The notes: a model not told the origin generated them from the sequence alone. Shown: positions 24,592-32,396, counted from the stretch's first letter. The stretch is 32,881 bases of DNA from Acinetobacter gerneri DSM 14967 = CIP 107464 = MTCC 9824 (GCF_000368565.1 NZ_KB849554.1:1-32881); one strand, 5' to 3'. Made by a program: numbers and translations.

Positions 24592-24745
24592 ATTTATGGA
24601 TATCTGTGTTCATAACTTATCTTTATACTATAAAATAATAAGTTATGTTGTGAATTCTTTTTTGATTAGCAAATGTGCATTTATTTATTCATTTGATTGA
24701 CTGCATAAAAATGATGCGAATATACGAAAGAAAGTCGCTTATTGA

Positions 24746-24774
24746 TTGACAGCACAAACAATGCACAATACAAT
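24746..24774 (+). promoter_or_regulatory. Strong sigma-70 promoter of rpmH
   Basis: Consensus -35 TTGACA (24746-24751), a 17-bp spacer and -10 TACAAT (24769-24774), then a GC-containing discriminator CGCGAACC. This is expected for a ribosomal-protein gene; transcription should start near 24781. Confidence 0.85.
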
Positions 24775-24813
24775 CGCGAACCTTTATACAAAGATCATTT
24801 TTGGAGTTTCAAT

Positions 24814-24948
24814 ATGAAACGTACATTTCAACCATCTGAATTAAAGCGTAAGCGCGTTCATGGTTTCCGTGCTCGTATGGCTACTAAAGCTGGTCGTCAA
24901 GTGTTAGCTCGTCGTCGTGCAAAAGGCCGTCATAGCTTAACTGTTTAA
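24814..24948 (+). CDS. rpmH: 50S ribosomal protein L34
   Basis: 44-aa basic protein [20 protein letters not shown] and onward, ending [10 protein letters not shown], unmistakable L34. The ATG at 24814 is chosen over an upstream in-frame codon because TTGGAG sits 7-8 nt before it and the family always begins MKRT. It is first in the rpmH-rnpA-yidD-yidC set, behind a consensus promoter. Confidence 0.97.
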
Positions 24949-24978
24949 TTAAACTGTTAAGTTTACGAATTGGGTGTT

Positions 24979-25368
24979 ATGACACTTTATAGTTTTGGTC
25001 ACGATGTTCGCATACATTGTGCAGCAGATTACAAAAGTGTATTTGATGGTGCGCTTTTTAAAGTGCATCAACCCCATTTTCTATTTTTAGCAAAACTAAC
25101 TGAGCAGCCTAAAAGCCGCTTGGGTATTGTTGTTGCTAAGAAAAAAGTGCGCCGTGCGCATGAAAGAAATCGAATAAAACGTCTTGCTCGTGAAAGTTTT
25201 CGCTTACATCAGAAGCAGATCGAATTATTGGATATTGTGGTTATGCCTAAAATAGGTATAGAAGCAGTATCTAATGCTGAATTGCATCAGCAGTTACAAT
25301 TTGCTTGGCACAAACTTCAACGTCAGGCTAAAAAGCATCATAAAATAGCTGTTTCTTCTCCTCATTAA
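24979..25368 (+). CDS. rnpA: Ribonuclease P protein component
   Basis: 129-aa basic protein that joins the RNase P RNA to mature tRNA 5' ends. The family RNR motif is present as AHERNRIKRLARESFR near residues 60-75, preceded by SRLGIVVAKKKVRRA. I use the ATG at 24979; the frame stays open to a TTG at 24970, which is less likely. It begins 30 bp after rpmH and is presumably co-transcribed with it. Confidence 0.95.
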   Translation: MTLYSFGHDVRIHCAADYKSVFDGALFKVHQPHFLFLAKLTEQPKSRLGIVVAKKKVRRAHERNRIKRLARESFRLHQKQIELLDIVVMPKIGIEAVSNAELHQQLQFAWHKLQRQAKKHHKIAVSSPH

Positions 25369-25380
25369 TAGAGATGACCA

Positions 25381-25701
25381 ATGGTTCGTTTATTGCATTG
25401 GTTGATACGTTTCTATCAAATTGCGATTAGTCCGATGATTGGACCACGTTGTCGTTACATTCCAACTTGTTCTCAATATTCGTTAGAAGCAATTCATACC
25501 CATGGTGCGATGAAAGGTGTTTACCTCGCAACCAAGCGTATTTGTCGTTGTCATCCTTGGGGTGGTTATGGATACGATCCTGTACCTAAAAAAGCAATTC
25601 GTTTTATTTCATTTCAGCAAATAGATTCTCAAATGCTTCACATTGCTGTACCCTTTCGTGAACATTTATTGGTACAACATCACTCTAACCACTTGGGGTA
25701 A
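25381..25701 (+). CDS. yidD: Membrane protein insertion efficiency factor YidD
   Basis: 106-aa protein of the YidD family. The diagnostic block runs from residue 16: YQIAISPMIGPRCRYIPTCS, QYSLEAIHTHGAMKG, then RICRCHPWGGYGYDPVP, with conserved Cys residues. It starts 12 bp after rnpA and ends 5 bp before yidC. The C-terminal tail of about 35 residues beyond the core is longer than in compact homologues. It is thought to assist YidC-dependent insertion at the inner face of the membrane. Confidence 0.94.
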   Translation: MVRLLHWLIRFYQIAISPMIGPRCRYIPTCSQYSLEAIHTHGAMKGVYLATKRICRCHPWGGYGYDPVPKKAIRFISFQQIDSQMLHIAVPFREHLLVQHHSNHLG

Positions 25702-25706
25702 TACAT

Positions 25707-27449
25707 ATGCAACAATGGGCCAGGTTTGCAATTATCGGTGCTATGTTAGTCACTGCATACTTGCTTATTTTGGCATGGCAAAAAGATTATGGTAATCAAG
25801 CACCTACTGTTCAAGAAAAAACAGCAGTCGTTGCTCACGATGTATCAACTGATTTGCCTAATGCTCAAAATACGGCAACATCTAGCGATGTTCCACAGGC
25901 AAGTACTGCACAAGCTCAACAAAGCCCAGCAGCTACAGCGAATCCAACTGCAAATCAAAATCTGATTTCAGTGAAAACTGACCTTTATCATCTTTGGATT
26001 AGCCCTAAAGGTGGTGATGTTGTTCGAGTTGAATTACTGCAACATGATCAAACTAAAGATGGTAATCAACCATTTGTCATGCTTGAAAGTGATCCAAAAC
26101 GTACCTATGTTGCTCAATCTGGTTTGATTGGTCCAAACGGTCCAGATGGTAGCAAAGCGGGTCGTCCAACTTATGCGACTGAAAAAACAGAATATACTTT
26201 AGCTGATGCCAAAGACGTAACCAAAGATGGTAAAACATCGAAAGTTGTTTCTGTGCCAATGGTTTACACCACAGCTGAAGGCGTTGAGATTGTCAAAACA
26301 TATACCTTTAAACAAGGTGACTACCCTGTAAATGTGAGCTATCAGGTGAATAACCGCAGCGCACAAGCTTGGCAAGGTCAAATGTTTGGTCAGTTAAAAC
26401 GTGATGATTCTGCAGATCCAGGTAAATCTTCTCAAGGTATCTTTACATTGGGTACATTCTTGGGTGGAGCATGGGGTACACCAGATTCACATTATAACAA
26501 ACTAAAATTTGCTAACTTCAATGAAGACAAACTCAGCACTGATGCAAAAGGTGGTTGGGTGGCAATGGTTCAGCATTATTTTGTGAGTGCTTGGATTCCA
26601 GGTCATTTTGGTAATCAAGAATACACAGCAAAACTTGAATCTCGTAAGACTCAAGATGGCATGAATATCATTGGCTTTACTTCTCCAATGATTAATGTTC
26701 CTGCTGGTAAAGCAATGTCAGTTGATGCAACGCTTTACTCTGGTCCGAAAATTCAATCTGAATTGAAAGATTTGGCTGTCGGTTTAAACCAAACTGTAGA
26801 TTATGGTTGGTTATGGCCAATTGCTAAATTATTGTTTGTTGGACTTCAGTTCTTCCATAACATCGTGGGTAACTGGGGCTGGTCAATCATTCTCTTGACG
26901 ATTGTCGTGAAACTTATTCTTTGGCCATTGTCGTCTAAGAGCTACCGTTCTATGGCGAAAATGCGTGTGATTGCACCAGAAATGCAACGCATGAAAGAAG
27001 AGTTTGGTGAAGATCGTATGCGTTTCTCTCAAGAAATGATGGCGCTTTACAAACGTGAACAAGTAAACCCACTTTCTGGTTGTTTACCGCTTCTTATTCA
27101 AATGCCGATCTTCCTTGCGTTGTATTGGGTATTGATGGAATCAGTTGAACTTCGCCATGCGCCGTGGATGCTTTGGATTCAAGATTTGTCAGCGATGGAT
27201 CCATGGTTTATCTTGCCATTGATCATGGGTGCGACGATGTTTATTCAACAAATGTTGAACCCTCAACCTGCTGATCCTATGCAAGCAAAAGTATTCAAGA
27301 TCATGCCAATCATGTTTACTGTATTTATGCTGTTCTTCCCTGCTGGTCTAGTACTTTACTGGATCGTCAACAACTCGATTACGATTAGCCAGCAATGGTT
27401 TATCAACAAGAGCGTTGAGAAAGCGAAAGCAAAAACAGATGCTGCTTAA
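25707..27449 (+). CDS. yidC: Membrane protein insertase YidC
   Basis: 580-aa inner-membrane insertase and chaperone, alone or with SecYEG. An N-terminal membrane anchor (ARFAIIGAMLVTAYLLIL) is followed by an Ala/Gln/Thr-rich linker and a large periplasmic beta-domain (about residues 85-350). The conserved five-helix core includes WSIILLTIVVKLILWPL, NPLSGCLPLLIQMPIFLALY and PIMFTVFMLFFPAGLVLYW, and the tail is basic. The arrangement is that of Gram-negative YidC. It follows yidD by 5 bp and ends in a terminator at 27477-27512. Confidence 0.97.
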   Translation: MQQWARFAIIGAMLVTAYLLILAWQKDYGNQAPTVQEKTAVVAHDVSTDLPNAQNTATSSDVPQASTAQAQQSPAATANPTANQNLISVKTDLYHLWISPKGGDVVRVELLQHDQTKDGNQPFVMLESDPKRTYVAQSGLIGPNGPDGSKAGRPTYATEKTEYTLADAKDVTKDGKTSKVVSVPMVYTTAEGVEIVKTYTFKQGDYPVNVSYQVNNRSAQAWQGQMFGQLKRDDSADPGKSSQGIFTLGTFLGGAWGTPDSHYNKLKFANFNEDKLSTDAKGGWVAMVQHYFVSAWIPGHFGNQEYTAKLESRKTQDGMNIIGFTSPMINVPAGKAMSVDATLYSGPKIQSELKDLAVGLNQTVDYGWLWPIAKLLFVGLQFFHNIVGNWGWSIILLTIVVKLILWPLSSKSYRSMAKMRVIAPEMQRMKEEFGEDRMRFSQEMMALYKREQVNPLSGCLPLLIQMPIFLALYWVLMESVELRHAPWMLWIQDLSAMDPWFILPLIMGATMFIQQMLNPQPADPMQAKVFKIMPIMFTVFMLFFPAGLVLYWIVNNSITISQQWFINKSVEKAKAKTDAA

Positions 27450-27476
27450 TTAAAGTCTCTAAGCAACAGCTGAATA

Positions 27477-27512
27477 AATCCGCTTAAGATGGTAATCTTA
27501 GGCGGATTTTTT
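27477..27512 (+). terminator. Terminator after yidC
   Basis: AAATCCGC-TTAAGAT pairs with ATCTTA-GGCGGATTT around a GGTA loop, ending in a T-run. It separates the rpmH-yidC operon from mnmE. Confidence 0.88.
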
Positions 27513-27537
27513 ATTGACCTGAATAGAGATAAATTTG

Positions 27538-28899
27538 ATGACTACACTCAATAACACCACAATTGCTGCGATTGCGACACCGCCCGGTCGTGGGGGAGTT
27601 GGAGTGATTCGCCTTTCAGGTCCTAAAGCCTATGCTATTGCTGAAAGCTTGACACAAAAAGCCTTGCCTAAAGCACGTATGGCTGGATTTCGTCAGTTTT
27701 ATGATGAATATGGTCAAGTGATGGATGAGGGGTTGGTGATTTGTTTCCCAAATCCAAATTCATTTACTGGAGAGGATGTGGTGGAATTGCAGGGTCATGG
27801 TGGCCCTGTAATCCAAAATGCACTATTGGCACGTCTTTTAGAACTTGGTGCAACTGCTGCTAAAGCCGGTGAATTTTCCATGCGCGCTTTTGAAAATGGC
27901 AAAATGGATTTGGTTCAAGCAGAAGCAATTGCTGATTTGATTGATGCTACCTCTCAAGCAGCAGCACGTTCCGCTGTACGTTCTTTACAAGGTGCATTTT
28001 CCAACAAGGTCAACACTGTTTTAGAAAAATTGATTCATCTACGTTTGCATGTGGAAGCTGCGATTGATTTTCCAGAAGAAGAAATCGATTTTCTGGCTGA
28101 TGGTAAAATTTTACATTTGTTAGAAGACGTACAAGCCTCGGTTGCAGCAGTACAACAATCTGCTCGTCAAGGTCAGTTGCTTCGTGAAGGCTTGCAAGTG
28201 GTCATTGCGGGTAAACCGAATGCTGGAAAATCGAGTCTGCTCAATGCGCTCGCTGGGATTGAACGTGCAATTGTGACCGACATTGCGGGTACAACACGTG
28301 ATGTGCTACATGAGAAAATCACTTTAAATGGTTTGCCTATTACTCTAACCGATACAGCAGGTCTTCGTGAAACAGGCGATATCGTCGAAAAAGAAGGGAT
28401 TCGCCGTGCCATTAAAGAAATTGAGCAAGCGGATTTATTACTTTTGGTCTATGACTTAAGCCAAGGCGAAGATCCTTTGGCATTGGCTGAAGAATATTTT
28501 GCAGATCATATTGAGCCAAAACGCTTGATGTTAATCGGTAATAAGTGCGATTTGACTGCGCAATCGCCACAATTAAATGATTTTAATGGCTTTAGACAGA
28601 TAACCGTATCGGCAAAACAGGAAATGGGCGTACAAGCGCTTATTGAAGCGATTACAGCGCATGCAGGTTTTCACCCAGAAGAAGATACCTTTATTGCCCG
28701 AACACGCCATTTAGACGCAATGAAACGCACTCAGCAGTATCTAGCAGAGTCACGTGTACAATTGGTAGAGTTTCACGCGGGGGAATTAGTTGCTGAATCA
28801 TTGCGTCTAGCTCAAAATGCTTTGGGTGAGATCACGGGTGATTTCAGTGCGGATGATTTGCTTGGTAAGATTTTCGGATCATTCTGTATCGGAAAGTAA
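27538..28899 (+). CDS. mnmE: tRNA modification GTPase MnmE
   Basis: 453-aa GTPase that with MnmG installs the cmnm5 group on U34 of certain tRNAs. The N-terminal folate-binding domain starts TTIAAIATPPGRGGVGVIRLSG. The G domain has GKPNAGKSS near residue 224, DIAGTTRD near 250, DTAGLRET near 270 and GNKCD near 335. The C-terminal CxGK motif (FCIGK) is intact. The ATG at 27538 is used; a TTG codon directly precedes it. mnmG and the parAB genes, often next to mnmE in other gammaproteobacteria, do not follow; an accessory Rhs region does. Confidence 0.97.
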   Translation: MTTLNNTTIAAIATPPGRGGVGVIRLSGPKAYAIAESLTQKALPKARMAGFRQFYDEYGQVMDEGLVICFPNPNSFTGEDVVELQGHGGPVIQNALLARLLELGATAAKAGEFSMRAFENGKMDLVQAEAIADLIDATSQAAARSAVRSLQGAFSNKVNTVLEKLIHLRLHVEAAIDFPEEEIDFLADGKILHLLEDVQASVAAVQQSARQGQLLREGLQVVIAGKPNAGKSSLLNALAGIERAIVTDIAGTTRDVLHEKITLNGLPITLTDTAGLRETGDIVEKEGIRRAIKEIEQADLLLLVYDLSQGEDPLALAEEYFADHIEPKRLMLIGNKCDLTAQSPQLNDFNGFRQITVSAKQEMGVQALIEAITAHAGFHPEEDTFIARTRHLDAMKRTQQYLAESRVQLVEFHAGELVAESLRLAQNALGEITGDFSADDLLGKIFGSFCIGK

Positions 28900-28939
28900 T
28901 TTCAAATTTAAATTGATTCAACAATACTTTGAATTTCAT

Positions 28940-28975
28940 AAAAGCATTAAATAATATGTATTTAATGCTTTTTTT
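28940..28975 (+). terminator. Terminator of mnmE
   Basis: AAAAGCATTAAATA pairs with TATTTAATGCTTTT around an AT-rich loop, with a run of seven Ts. It marks the border between core and accessory DNA. Confidence 0.88.
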
Positions 28976-29034
28976 ATGAGAAAAATTACTAATTAATAAA
29001 TGCATTTTTTATTTTATATTCTGAGAAATGTATT

Positions 29035-29249
29035 TTAGTTTTTTATTTGAGTGTAGTACTCGTCTTGTGTTTCGGGCAAAGCAGTGTTTTGCTTTTCCTT
29101 GCTCACCCAAGCCTTATACTCTGCCGTCCAAACGATCGCTCCTGATTGATCCGACATTTCTTGTAGTGTACCTAAATGGTCGTAATACCAAACTCGATCA
29201 AGCTTCTCAGCTTTCTGGGCTGTATGCCACAACGGATCTTTATCACATT
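29035..29249 (-). pseudogene. Displaced Rhs core fragment (no start region)
   Basis: On the minus strand this encodes CDKDPLWHTAQKAEKLDRVW, then YYDHLGTLQEMSDQSGAIVW and TAEYKAW. That is the YD/DHLGTP-containing part of the Rhs core just upstream of a variable tip. The usual HNDHLGTP is reduced to DHLGTL, and the tail after AEYKAW (VSKEKQNTALPETQDEYYTQ, then IKN and stop) departs from the core seen elsewhere in this locus. The frame opens right where the 164-aa gene ends, so the fragment is fused to that gene's 3' edge. It is a remnant, probably not expressed as a protein; such leftovers mark former Rhs tips and can serve for recombination. Confidence 0.75.
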
Positions 29250-29743
29250 CAACAGTTAACTAAATAATAATCATAAACTTGACCATCATAATAATTATTT
29301 TCTTCTCCTGGAAAATCTGAATAACCATTTACAATAATACCACTTTTAAAATCAAGTGAAAAAATAGAAATAAAATCGACTTTATTTAAATAAATAATTT
29401 CTAAAATTTTATTTACCTTCCATTTCTCCAATACTAAAATTGGTAAACTAGTTTCATAATATTGATTACCCAAAGAAACTTCTGGCAAGATAAAATAAAA
29501 TACATCATTATCATTATATTTTGATAAGAAATTACTTAGCATAGTTTCATCTAATAAATTTTCTTGCGTATGTAAATTAACACCTCCCTTAATCTCAAAA
29601 ATTTTTTTTAAAATTTCAGAGCTTTTCGGTGTGTATAACTGCTGTATTTCGTCTATGTCCAAATCAACTTCTGATAAAATTTTTTTTAATTTTATCTTCT
29701 GCTTAACTTTAACTTTTTTTTCTTCAATAGTTAAATTAATCAT
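29249..29743 (-). CDS. Putative immunity protein to the adjacent Rhs tip
   Basis: 164-aa protein I do not recognise by sequence. It is Lys/Ile/Asn-rich, with a basic N-terminal stretch (EEKKVKVKQKIKLKKIL) and a Tyr/Asp-rich end (NNYYDGQVYDYYLVNC). There is no signal peptide or membrane segment. Its place 36 bp after an Rhs C-terminal tip on the same strand, and its small size and AT-rich composition unlike the core genes, are the standard signature of an immunity gene. AAGG lies upstream of the ATG. The toxin-antidote role is inferred only from context. Confidence 0.65.
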   Translation of the reverse strand: MINLTIEEKKVKVKQKIKLKKILSEVDLDIDEIQQLYTPKSSEILKKIFEIKGGVNLHTQENLLDETMLSNFLSKYNDNDVFYFILPEVSLGNQYYETSLPILVLEKWKVNKILEIIYLNKVDFISIFSLDFKSGIIVNGYSDFPGEENNYYDGQVYDYYLVNC

Positions 29744-29779
29744 AATCAGTGCCTTATCAATATTTATTTAAAAAATATA

Positions 29780-30241
29780 CTATTTCTTATGTTCAATAGC
29801 ATCCTGACTAGAATGATATTTCCAAGCTCCATTAGAAAAAGTAGTAGGTGTATTATTACTCTCTAATCCTTTAGGTATTCCTATATGCCAATGTGGACAT
29901 TTGTGGTCTTTATCAGGTTGATGATGGGATATAATTCTATATGAATTCGGGTCTTTATTATTATTACCAACTTTACATAGATACTGCTCCCATCCTTTAA
30001 TTCCTCTTTGTGCTATTGGAGCACTAGTACATGCAATAGCTTTATCTAATTTTAATACTTTGCGTCTAGCATCAAATGAAGAAATTGTTGATTTACACTC
30101 ATCTTCTTTTTTCTTACAACAAGTATTTTGCTGAGATGACAATCCTAACGGATCCACCCATCCCACAGGATTTGGCGCATAAGCATAAATATTATTGCCA
30201 CCGAGTAGACCAATCGGATCCTTACTTATAAACCTCCCCAC
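29780..30241 (-). pseudogene. Rhs C-terminal toxin tip, 5'-truncated by an IS
   Basis: 153 codons from the IS edge. The first part, GRFISKDPIGLLGGNNIYAY, then APNPVGWVDPLGL, is the conserved end of an Rhs core, whose DPxGL marks the point after which toxins vary. The roughly 120-residue tip is Cys- and His-rich: CCKKKEDEC, a motif HHQPDKDHKCPHWHIGIPK, and the end GAWKYHSSQDAIEHKK. The clustered His/Asp suggests a metal-dependent nuclease or similar enzyme, but I do not recognise the family. Upstream core sequence is found beyond the IS at 31434-31562. The only start available is the GTG that was Val in YVGRF, so normal Rhs delivery is lost. Confidence 0.8.
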
Positions 30242-30243
30242 AT
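30240..30243. repeat. Target-site duplication (left), ACAT
   Basis: ACAT directly precedes the left IS end and is repeated at 31430-31433. A 4-bp duplication is usual for IS407-group elements. Confidence 0.85.
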
Positions 30244-30314
30244 GGTAATCCCCCCTAAAAATAATAGGATCTAAAAGTAGAATTTTCTCTTAAGATACAA
30301 GCAGGAGATTCTGC

Positions 30315-30581
30315 ATGAAAACATCTAAATTTACAGACAGCCAGATCATGTCCATCTTAAAGCAAGCGGAGTCTGGTACACCTGTTGCTGCCCTATGTCG
30401 TGAACACGGTATGAGTAATGCAACCTTCTATAAATGGCGTGCTAAATATGGCGGCATGGATACATCTTTGATGGCACGGCTGAAAGAGTTGGAAACAGAA
30501 AATACCAGACTGAAAAAAATGTATGCTGAAGAGCGGTTAAAGGCAGAAATTATTCAGGAAGCGATGTCAAAAAAGTGGTGA
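30315..30581 (+). CDS. IS3-family transposase OrfA
   Basis: 88-aa helix-turn-helix protein of the IS407 type: KFTDSQIMSILKQAESGTPV, ALCREHGMSNATFYKWRAKYGGM, then a leucine-zipper-like ELETENTRLKKMYAEERLKAE. It binds the IS ends. It overlaps orfB by 7 bp; an A6G heptamer (AAAAAAG, 30569-30575) in the overlap is the classic -1 frameshift signal that yields the OrfAB fusion transposase. Confidence 0.92.
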   Translation: MKTSKFTDSQIMSILKQAESGTPVAALCREHGMSNATFYKWRAKYGGMDTSLMARLKELETENTRLKKMYAEERLKAEIIQEAMSKKW

Positions 30582-31390
30582 AGCCATCTTGTCGACGTCA
30601 GATGGCTCAACATGCAGTGGCCCGACATGCTGTTAGTATCCGTTTGGCTTGCACTGCATTTGGCATAAGTGAAACCTGCTACCGTTATCAGGCTAAACTC
30701 AGTGATGACAATGTGCTCATTGCAGAACAGCTCATAGACCTCACTGAGGAAAATTCCGATTGGGGCTTTGGTCTATGCTTCTCATATTTACGGCATGTTA
30801 AGAGTCACTGTTGGAATCACAAGCGGGTTTACCGCATTTACTGTGAGTTAGCACTGAATCTGCGTATTAAGCCAAGAAGAAGACTAAAACGACATGCGCC
30901 TGAACCATTGAAAGAACCCATCCGTGAAAATCAGGTCTGGTCACTGGATTTTATGCACGATCAGCTTTCCGATGGTCGCAAATTTCGATTATTGAATGTG
31001 ATTGATGATTACCGCCGCGAAGGTTTAGTTATTGAAGCAGGGTTCTCACTACCTGCAATACGAGTTATTCGAGCACTCAATCAGTTGTTGGAATATCGGG
31101 AAAAACCTTTGGTGATTAGATGCGACAATGGACCTGAGTTTATCAGTCATGAATTCGTACGCTGGGCAACTGAACACGGTATTTGTATTGAACATATTCA
31201 ACCAGGTAACCCACAACAGAATGCGTATATTGAACGCTATAATCGAACCATACGTTATAGTTGGCTAAGCAAACATTTATTTGATACTTTGGATGAAGTA
31301 CAAGATTATGCAACGAATTGGCTATGGCATTACAATCATGAAAGACCACACCAAGCCAACAAAGGAAGGCCTCCTCTAATGGCTGCTTAA
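30575..31390 (+). CDS. IS3-family transposase OrfB (integrase core)
   Basis: 271-codon frame, -1 relative to orfA, normally translated as part of OrfAB by slippage at the A6G run. It contains an HTH_21-type region (EENSDWGFGLCFSYLRH) and an rve integrase core with the DDE residues: D in WSLDFMHD near 125, D in RCDNGPEF near 188, and E in NAYIERYNRT near 225. It ends with the family motif WLWHYNHERPHQANKGRPPL. The frame is intact, so the element may still be active. Confidence 0.92.
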   Translation: MVKPSCRRQMAQHAVARHAVSIRLACTAFGISETCYRYQAKLSDDNVLIAEQLIDLTEENSDWGFGLCFSYLRHVKSHCWNHKRVYRIYCELALNLRIKPRRRLKRHAPEPLKEPIRENQVWSLDFMHDQLSDGRKFRLLNVIDDYRREGLVIEAGFSLPAIRVIRALNQLLEYREKPLVIRCDNGPEFISHEFVRWATEHGICIEHIQPGNPQQNAYIERYNRTIRYSWLSKHLFDTLDEVQDYATNWLWHYNHERPHQANKGRPPLMAA

Positions 31391-31429
31391 CCTCTACTTT
31401 TAACTTCAGTTAGTTATGGGAGGATTACC

Positions 31430-31433
31430 ACAT
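31430..31433. repeat. Target-site duplication (right), ACAT
   Basis: Second copy of the 4-bp duplication; see 30240-30243. Confidence 0.85.
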
Positions 31434-31562
31434 AAGGCGAATAGTAGCGATATCTATTGTAGTGCAGTCCTGTTTCATCATCTTTGCGCTTCAGACTGAG
31501 CAGTGCTCAGTCTTTGCTCATGCCCTGGAAGCGGATATTATTGGTGATGATTTCTGAGTTTC
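31434..31562 (-). pseudogene. Rhs core fragment upstream of the IS, with in-frame stop
   Basis: Read on the minus strand: SEIITNNIRFQG, then MSKD-stop-ALLSLKRKD, then DETGLHYNRYRYYSPY, which continues across the IS into GRFISKDPIGLLGG at 30241. The usual Rhs text between FQG and DETG is QYF; here it is replaced by about 39 nt that bring a TGA (31507-31509) and a perfect palindrome (31494-31512). Upstream of SEI the frame is broken again. This is a displaced core segment joining the 264-aa gene to the next tip. It was already non-functional as a full Rhs before or independently of the IS insertion. Confidence 0.8.
31494..31512. repeat. Perfect 19-bp palindrome within the Rhs fragment
   Basis: GACTGAGCA and TGCTCAGTC flank a single base. 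It sits in the segment that replaces the expected QYF codons, so it is foreign to the Rhs core. Confidence 0.75.
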
Positions 31563-31601
31563 ATATATCAAGCTTCATGTGAGTTTGGATTAATATTTAT
31601 C

Positions 31602-32396
31602 TTAAAATTCTTGTTTTTTAAAATCCAACATGCCATTTATCACACATAAACTTCCTAAAGGGTACTCCCCTTTCCAACCACAAGGTAAATAGTTACTTTT
31701 ATAGGACTCTAATAAAAGATTGATTAATTTTTCAGAATACCCAACATAAATAGCCATTAATATTAGATGAATATCACTTTCCATATCATCTAAAAAATAA
31801 TAAAAAATTTTAGTATGACCTTCTAGTTTTTTTTCTAATGTAGAGTTTAATTTATCAACTTTATTTTCAAAATCTTCTAAATCCAGATTTTCTTTATAAA
31901 CTATGTTATATACTTCTTTAGAAATACTACTTCTTAAATCATTCCAACTTTCATATGGCTCATCTATATTTTGATCATGAGCAGTTTTTAAGGCTAATCT
32001 AAAATTAATTTCCAAAAAATCATTTCTCAATTTAGGTTGGATATGCTTATCTAAGAAATTTTTTTGAAAAAAATCATAAATATTGTAAAAATCTTGAGTG
32101 AAAAGATTTTTTTTGGGATAAATAATTTCACGATCATTAATTTTATTTTTTACTTTTTCTATGAGTTCTAACGGAAAAGATGGAATCTTCTCAGCTAATT
32201 TAATTAATGGCTCAATTCGCTCGATCACTAAATTTTCTTTTTTTAATTCAATATCAAGCAATAAAGTTTCGATAGCATTTTGTTTTAATAAAATATCATC
32301 TGTTTCTTCGATAATATTTCTTAAAATCTCAGCAGCTTCAACATTCTTACTAAATTTAATAAGTTTTTTTGCATATTCAATTTTGTTTAAACTCAT
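31602..32396 (-). CDS. Putative orphan immunity protein of the Rhs locus
   Basis: 264-aa, very AT-rich gene with a strong AAGGAGATACTAAT before the ATG. I do not recognise the family. The N-terminal 70 residues look like helical repeats (KKLIKFSKNVEAAEILRNII). The central part is acidic and helical, and the C-terminus has a distinct YLPCGWKGEYPLGSLCVING. There is no signal peptide. It is followed within about 40 bp by an Rhs core fragment on the same strand, repeating the layout seen at 29035-29743 (tip, immunity, next core fragment), so an immunity role is likely. Its cognate toxin is not in the window; upstream DNA is now an IS30-family element. Confidence 0.6.
   Translation of the reverse strand: MSLNKIEYAKKLIKFSKNVEAAEILRNIIEETDDILLKQNAIETLLLDIELKKENLVIERIEPLIKLAEKIPSFPLELIEKVKNKINDREIIYPKKNLFTQDFYNIYDFFQKNFLDKHIQPKLRNDFLEINFRLALKTAHDQNIDEPYESWNDLRSSISKEVYNIVYKENLDLEDFENKVDKLNSTLEKKLEGHTKIFYYFLDDMESDIHLILMAIYVGYSEKLINLLLESYKSNYLPCGWKGEYPLGSLCVINGMLDFKKQEF

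Larger units (their letters stand above)
30244..31429 (+). mobile_element. IS3-family element (IS407-type), complete
   Basis: 1186-bp insertion sequence with related ends: GGTAATCCCCCC at the left, and the complement of GGTAATCCTCCC at the right. It is flanked by 4-bp ACAT duplications. It carries overlapping orfA and orfB. It interrupts an Rhs gene on the opposite strand. Excising it with one ACAT joins TAT-TCG-CCT-TAT-GTG-GGG-AGG-TTT, which reads YSPYVGRF in frame, so the borders are exact. I cannot name the specific IS. Confidence 0.9.

Noticed and set aside
30244..31429. Reading the IS as broken because orfA and orfB are in different frames
   Set aside because: The -1 offset with an A6G slippery heptamer in the overlap is the normal expression mode of IS3-family transposases.
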